Part shown: positions 32,191-32,287 of the stretch, piece by piece | Numbering within the stretch: position 1 is the first letter of the stretch | Layout of the letters: each line of letters starts with the position of its first letter | Source of the DNA: Pyrinomonadaceae bacterium | Lineage (GTDB): Bacteria; Acidobacteriota; Blastocatellia; Pyrinomonadales; Pyrinomonadaceae | DNA: 32,287 nt | Reading direction: 5' to 3' | Assembly (NCBI GenBank): GCA_013812905.1 | Contig: JACCSP010000004.1 | Location: 1 to 32,287, forward strand | The notes under the pieces: model-generated | The model's database searches: none | What the model saw: the letters and a program-made list of their open reading frames with translations, nothing else | What the model was told of the DNA's origin: nothing | Position numbers and translations under genes: made by a program

Positions 32191-32287
32191 ATTACAACGT
32201 GGCATCTGACAAAGCTCTTTTGCCTGGGAGCTCAATTGTCGAATCCCCAAGGGCAGCCTGCGCTGCCGCCAGACGGGCCACCGGTAG

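Overview
The window looks like chromosomal DNA of a moderately GC-rich soil-type bacterium. The best guess is Acidobacteriota, perhaps class Blastocatellia. The reasons are a secreted VWA protein of the kind widespread in that phylum, several exported amidohydrolase/Tricorn-type proteins, MacB/FtsX-like permeases, and many dispersed palindromic repeats between genes. This placement is inference: the window holds no rRNA or other marker gene that would settle it.

Layout. (1) 1-2136, minus strand: the start of a CysQ/inositol-monophosphatase-like gene cut by the window edge, then a two-gene operon of a small cupin and a group II PLP-dependent decarboxylase that overlap by ATGA. (2) 2440-3997, plus strand: an aldo/keto reductase and an Mpo1-like (DUF962) membrane protein. 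(3) 4201-15089, plus strand: a DNA-end-processing block made of an OB-fold plus DEDDy exonuclease, RmuC, an AddB-like nuclease and an AddA-like helicase-nuclease. Both Add subunits carry a four-cysteine Fe-S type nuclease signature, and AddA has an in-frame, GC-rich, repeat-like insertion inside its nuclease domain. (4) 15178-16691: a BCP/PrxQ-type peroxiredoxin, a four-cysteine YggX-like iron protein and a BON-domain lipoprotein, suggesting redox/iron and envelope stress functions. (5) 16934-25372: three consecutive exported amidohydrolase-fold proteins followed by a large Tricorn-like protease. Only the middle amidohydrolase keeps the metal ligands; the flanking two have lost them. (6) 25577-27285, minus strand: a small secreted protein, a Uma2-family protein and a zinc-ribbon/membrane protein. 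(7) 27868-32190, plus strand: a VWA-domain exported protein, tRNA-Arg(ACG) and two MacB/FtsX-like permeases.

Intergenic DNA is rich in short repeats. They include a GATCCACGAAA-type inverted repeat (three places), purine-rich/pyrimidine-rich mirrored blocks (three places), an AGCGGTAGCG-type inverted repeat, and a heptamer array just before the tRNA. Some of these have been absorbed into genes or translation starts: the AddA linker, the n-region of a signal peptide, and the DNA just upstream of a TTG start.

No CRISPR array, prophage, transposase or obvious defence island was seen. The most unusual points are the two metal-ligand-less amidohydrolases around an intact one, the doubly Fe-S-type AddAB with its coding insertion, and the four-Cys YggX variant.
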